Assembly (NCBI RefSeq): GCF_001750285.1
Contig: NZ_MAMP01000004.1
Location: 1-64,000, forward strand
Length of the DNA stretch: 64,000 nucleotides
Direction: 5' to 3'
DNA from: Domibacillus iocasae
GTDB taxonomy: Bacteria > Bacillota > Bacilli > Bacillales > Domibacillaceae
Part shown: positions 61,670 to 64,000 of the stretch, one piece after another
How positions within the stretch are numbered: the first letter of the stretch is position 1
How the letters are laid out: each line of letters begins with the position of its first letter
Made by a program: the position numbers and the translations under genes
The notes under the pieces: model-generated
Told to the model about the DNA's origin: nothing
Database searches by the model: none
Seen by the model: the letters and a program-made list of their open reading frames with translations, nothing else

Positions 61670-62494
61670 TCATTTACGGTTAAATTCAGCTGGAACCGGA
61701 CCTGTGCGTTCGCCTTTATCAAGCGACGTTATTTGGTCCATGTCTTCCTGCGTTAATTCAAAATCAAACACATTAAAGTTTTCTTCAATGCGGGACGGTG
61801 TAACTGATTTCGGGATTACAATAGAATCATTTTGCAAATGCCAGCGTAAAATCACCTGCGCCGGTGTTTTGCCATGCTTGTCCGCAATGGCTTTAACGAT
61901 ATCGTTTTCAAGCACAACTCCGCCCTGCATAAGCGGGCTCCACGCTTCCACATAAATATCATTTTCTTTACAGAACGCTTTTAATTCTTTTTGAACAAGA
62001 TGCGGATGACATTCCACCTGGTTCAGAACCGGCTTCACCTCGCACTCATCCAGTAAACGCTGCAAGTGGTCAATGTCAAAATTACATACACCGATCGCTT
62101 TCACGCGCCCATCCGCGTATAATTTTTCAAGTGCTTTGTACGTGTCCACATACATATCTTCTGCCGGCACCGGCCAGTGAATCAAATACAAGTCAATGTA
62201 ATCAAGACCAAGCTTTTCAATACTTTCATCAAATGCTTTTAGTGTTGCATCATACCCTTGGTCCGCATTCCACACTTTTGTCGTAATGAACAGCTCTTCA
62301 CGCGGCACGCCGCTTTCTTTAATCGCTTGCCCGACACCACGTTCGTTGCCGTAAACAGCTGCCGTGTCAATGGAGCGGTAGCCTGTTTCAATTGCTTTTA
62401 GCACAGCCGGTCTTGCTTTTTCGTCTTCAACCTGCCAGACGCCATAGCCAAGCTGTGGCATTTGGAGTCCATTATTTAACGTAACAAATTGCAT
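61670..62494 (-). CDS. Aldo/keto reductase (YtbE/YvgN-like)
   Basis: A 274-residue AKR. Catalytic Tyr in SIDTAAVYGNERGVG, Lys in FITTKVWN, His in LYLIHWPVP; NADPH-binding IVIPKSVTPSRIEEN. Reduces aldehydes such as methylglyoxal in related Bacillus enzymes. Single-gene unit. Confidence 0.92.
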   Translation of the reverse strand: MQFVTLNNGLQMPQLGYGVWQVEDEKARPAVLKAIETGYRSIDTAAVYGNERGVGQAIKESGVPREELFITTKVWNADQGYDATLKAFDESIEKLGLDYIDLYLIHWPVPAEDMYVDTYKALEKLYADGRVKAIGVCNFDIDHLQRLLDECEVKPVLNQVECHPHLVQKELKAFCKENDIYVEAWSPLMQGGVVLENDIVKAIADKHGKTPAQVILRWHLQNDSIVIPKSVTPSRIEENFNVFDFELTQEDMDQITSLDKGERTGPVPAEFNRK

Positions 62495-62572
62495 TTTCCC
62501 GCTTCCCTTCCTTGTAAATTATTCATGCTGAAAGTATAGCACAGCCCATGCTTTCATTTCCTTTCAGACGAC

Positions 62573-62890
62573 TTACATGACGATCCATGAGCCAAAAAAC
62601 CCTGCAGCCATTGTAATTGCTATATAAAAAAACGCCTTTTTCATATCCATTTCCTTTACCTCAAAAAGCCACGTTGAAAATGTCGTGAATGCACCAAGAA
62701 AGCCAGTACCGAATAAAAGACGGCTATCTTCACCTGCACCGCTTCCAATAAGCAGCCCAAGTAAAAAAGCTCCAAGTACATTCACTAGAAGGGTCCCAAA
62801 TGGAAATGGAAATGTTTTTTTATTCAACTGATTGCTTACCCAAAAACGGGCGATCGCACCAAAAAAACCGCCTATTGCAACGAACATCAT
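62573..62890 (-). CDS. crcB: Fluoride channel CrcB/Fluc, subunit 1
   Basis: A 105-residue four-helix protein with GGFFGAIARFWVSNQLN, FPFGTLLVNVLGAFLLG and GFLGAFTTFSTWLFE (central Phe box and Na-binding TTFST). Exports fluoride as a dual-topology dimer. Overlaps the next crcB gene by 4 nt, suggesting a heterodimer. Confidence 0.93.
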   Translation of the reverse strand: MMFVAIGGFFGAIARFWVSNQLNKKTFPFPFGTLLVNVLGAFLLGLLIGSGAGEDSRLLFGTGFLGAFTTFSTWLFEVKEMDMKKAFFYIAITMAAGFFGSWIVM

Positions 62891-63255
62891 AATGCCCGCC
62901 CCCTTTTATAACCGAGATGAATGAAAAACAGCCCGCCGGCAATGCTTAAAAGAACATAACCAAACGCCGCCATCGCTTCACCTGTTTCCAAAAGAACTAT
63001 TGTGTCGACACTGAATGCAGAAAAAGTTGTAAACGAACCAATCAAGCCTGTTGTGATCGCTTTTTGCATCGATACAGTCATGCGATCAGGTAATTGAAGC
63101 GTCAGGAACGGCAATAAAAAGCAGCCGATGTAGTTCGTCAAAAGAGTAGCCAGCGGAAAATTCCCTTCCCACCAAAAGGCTGTTGTAACGGAGAGCGTGT
63201 ACCGCAATAATGCGCCGATCATCCCGGCCAGTCCAACCAATATGTAGAGTAACAA
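62887..63255 (-). CDS. crcB: Fluoride channel CrcB/Fluc, subunit 2
   Basis: A 122-residue second CrcB: GLAGMIGALLRYTLS, FPLATLLTNYIGCFLLPFL and TGLIGSFTTFSAFSVD. TTG 63255 has AAGGA about 6 nt upstream and gives a normal length; the frame extends to 63318 without a better SD. No fluoride riboswitch is seen upstream. Paired crcB genes are common in Firmicutes. Confidence 0.85.
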   Translation of the reverse strand: MLLYILVGLAGMIGALLRYTLSVTTAFWWEGNFPLATLLTNYIGCFLLPFLTLQLPDRMTVSMQKAITTGLIGSFTTFSAFSVDTIVLLETGEAMAAFGYVLLSIAGGLFFIHLGYKRGRAL

Positions 63256-63354
63256 AAAAATCCTTCTTTCTTTTCCGCCTTTTTCTTTTATCATTATTTT
63301 TACTGGCGAATTTGTCAATACAGGGCGATAATAAAGAAAAAGGAGACATACATA

Positions 63355-63738
63355 ATGGCTATTTCAAAATTTGAGCATGTTGGCATTCAAGTGAAAAATT
63401 TAGATATTACAATTGATTTTTATACGAAGGTAATCGGACTTGAATTACTTGAAAAACAAGGACACCCCGATCCAAGCTTAAAAATTGCTTTTCTCGGTTT
63501 TCAGCAAACAAATGAAACATTGATTGAATTAATTGAAGGATACAATCCGGCCTTGCCGGCAGAAGGAAAAGTACATCATATCGCGTTTACTGTGGATAAT
63601 ATCGAAGAAGAAATTGCGCGGGTGAAAAAATATAACGTTTCGTTTGTGGATGAAGCCGTGACAACACTTCCGAGCGGCGCCAAATATGTCTTTTTTTATG
63701 GACCGGACGGCGAATGGATTGAGCTGTTCGAACGGTAA
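63355..63738 (+). CDS. Glyoxalase/VOC-family protein
   Basis: A 127-residue vicinal-oxygen-chelate protein with FEHVGIQVKNLDITIDFYTKVIG and VHHIAFTVDNIEEEI, and DGEWIELFE at the end. Metal His and Glu residues are kept. SD AAAGGAG lies 8 nt before the ATG. The stop overlaps the next gene (TAATG). Substrate is not certain; lactoylglutathione-lyase-like naming is only by family. Confidence 0.85.
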   Translation: MAISKFEHVGIQVKNLDITIDFYTKVIGLELLEKQGHPDPSLKIAFLGFQQTNETLIELIEGYNPALPAEGKVHHIAFTVDNIEEEIARVKKYNVSFVDEAVTTLPSGAKYVFFYGPDGEWIELFER

Positions 63739-64000
63739 TGGAGAAACGTTCCATTGGACTGCCGCTGTTCATTGCAATCGTCGCCATTTCCTTCTCAGCG
63801 ATTTTTGTAAAATGGTCGGAAGCACCGGCTTCAATTTTAAGCATGTATCGAATGATACTTTCCAGCATTCTCCTATCGCCTATTATATGGTGGAAAAGAG
63901 CTGAGTTTAGCCATATTAAAAAACGAGATTGGTTTTTCCTGCTTTTTTCAGGATTATTTCTTGCCCTTCATTTTGTTCTTTGGTTCGGTTCACTGAAATT
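63738..64000 (+). CDS. EamA/DMT-family transporter, 5' part
   Basis: First 87 codons of a drug/metabolite transporter: MEKRSIGLPLFIAIVAISFS, AIFVKWSEAPASILSMYRM and the second helix; LALHFVLWFGSLK follows as in EamA repeats. ATG overlaps the VOC stop by 1 nt, showing translational coupling. The gene runs beyond the window. Confidence 0.88.
   Translation, partial: MEKRSIGLPLFIAIVAISFSAIFVKWSEAPASILSMYRMILSSILLSPIIWWKRAEFSHIKKRDWFFLLFSGLFLALHFVLWFGSLK

Noticed and set aside
63256-63354. Fluoride riboswitch upstream of the crcB pair
   Set aside because: The conserved aptamer sequence was not found by eye on the minus strand.
1-64000. Prophage, CRISPR array, integrated plasmid, rRNA or tRNA genes
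   Set aside because: No repeat-spacer arrays, integrase, phage structural genes, or recognisable tRNA/rRNA sequences were found on reading the window.

Overview
The window comes from a low-to-moderate GC member of the Bacillaceae (class Bacilli). Gene starts carry AGGAGG-type ribosome-binding sites, with frequent GTG and TTG starts. Operons end in hairpins followed by T-runs. The left end reproduces a gene order known from Bacillus subtilis: ddl, murF, cshA, acpS, ydcC, alr, the EndoA toxin-antitoxin pair, then rsbR, rsbS and rsbT, all on the minus strand. The genus cannot be fixed from this sequence. No rRNA, tRNA, CRISPR array, prophage or intact transposase gene was seen, so this is mostly core chromosome with patches of accessory genes.

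Layout. 1-10 kb: sigma-B stressosome genes, toxin-antitoxin, D-alanine and peptidoglycan precursor synthesis, an RNA helicase and a lipoprotein. 10-14 kb: an unknown protein, the magnesium transporter MgtE, and a short CorC-type CBS protein behind a long structured leader. 14-20 kb: envelope lipid and polysaccharide genes (deacetylase, two DedA proteins, UgtP-like glycosyltransferase, YegS-type lipid kinase, cardiolipin synthase) with several small proteins. 20.4-24.3 kb: a five-gene envelope-stress operon (DUF4178, PspA, DUF4247 lipoprotein, DUF350, membrane aminopropyltransferase) behind a near-perfect sigma-W promoter. This is the most interesting system here. 24-36 kb: a second lipid kinase, a MerR-like protein, a HAD phosphatase, a YvbH-like PH protein, a TM-helix-repeat channel, YceI, YitT, pyrophosphatase PpaC, an Atg22-like transporter and a family 4 uracil-DNA glycosylase. 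36.1-36.9 kb: a decayed patch with a Bacillaceae-type GC-rich repeat between 16-bp direct repeats, beside a broken lipoprotein gene.

37-41 kb: SDR, lactonase and LysR genes next to a divergent MFS transporter, then a tiny FbpA-like gene. 41.6-45.6 kb: a TPP riboswitch with terminator in front of tenI-thiO-thiS-thiG-thiF (thiazole branch of thiamine synthesis). 45.6-48.8 kb: a frameshifted small-gene relic, a DHA2-type drug exporter and a bile-acid/sodium symporter family protein with a strongly folded leader RNA. 48.8-53.7 kb: the C4-dicarboxylate sensing and uptake genes dctR, dctS, dctB and dctP. 53.7-57.3 kb: a GNAT acetyltransferase, a BmrA-like ABC exporter and a potassium channel. 57.5-60.4 kb: the NAD salvage operon nrtR-pncA-pncB, with a palindrome over its own promoter. 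60.4-64 kb: a 32-residue membrane peptide, a LacI regulator, an aldo/keto reductase, two crcB fluoride channel genes, a VOC protein and a truncated EamA transporter.

Several small genes too short for routine ORF calling were found by eye (18119-18280, 20027-20140, 41188-41325, 60473-60571). Start codons were adjusted where a Shine-Dalgarno (SD) sequence clearly favours an internal codon.
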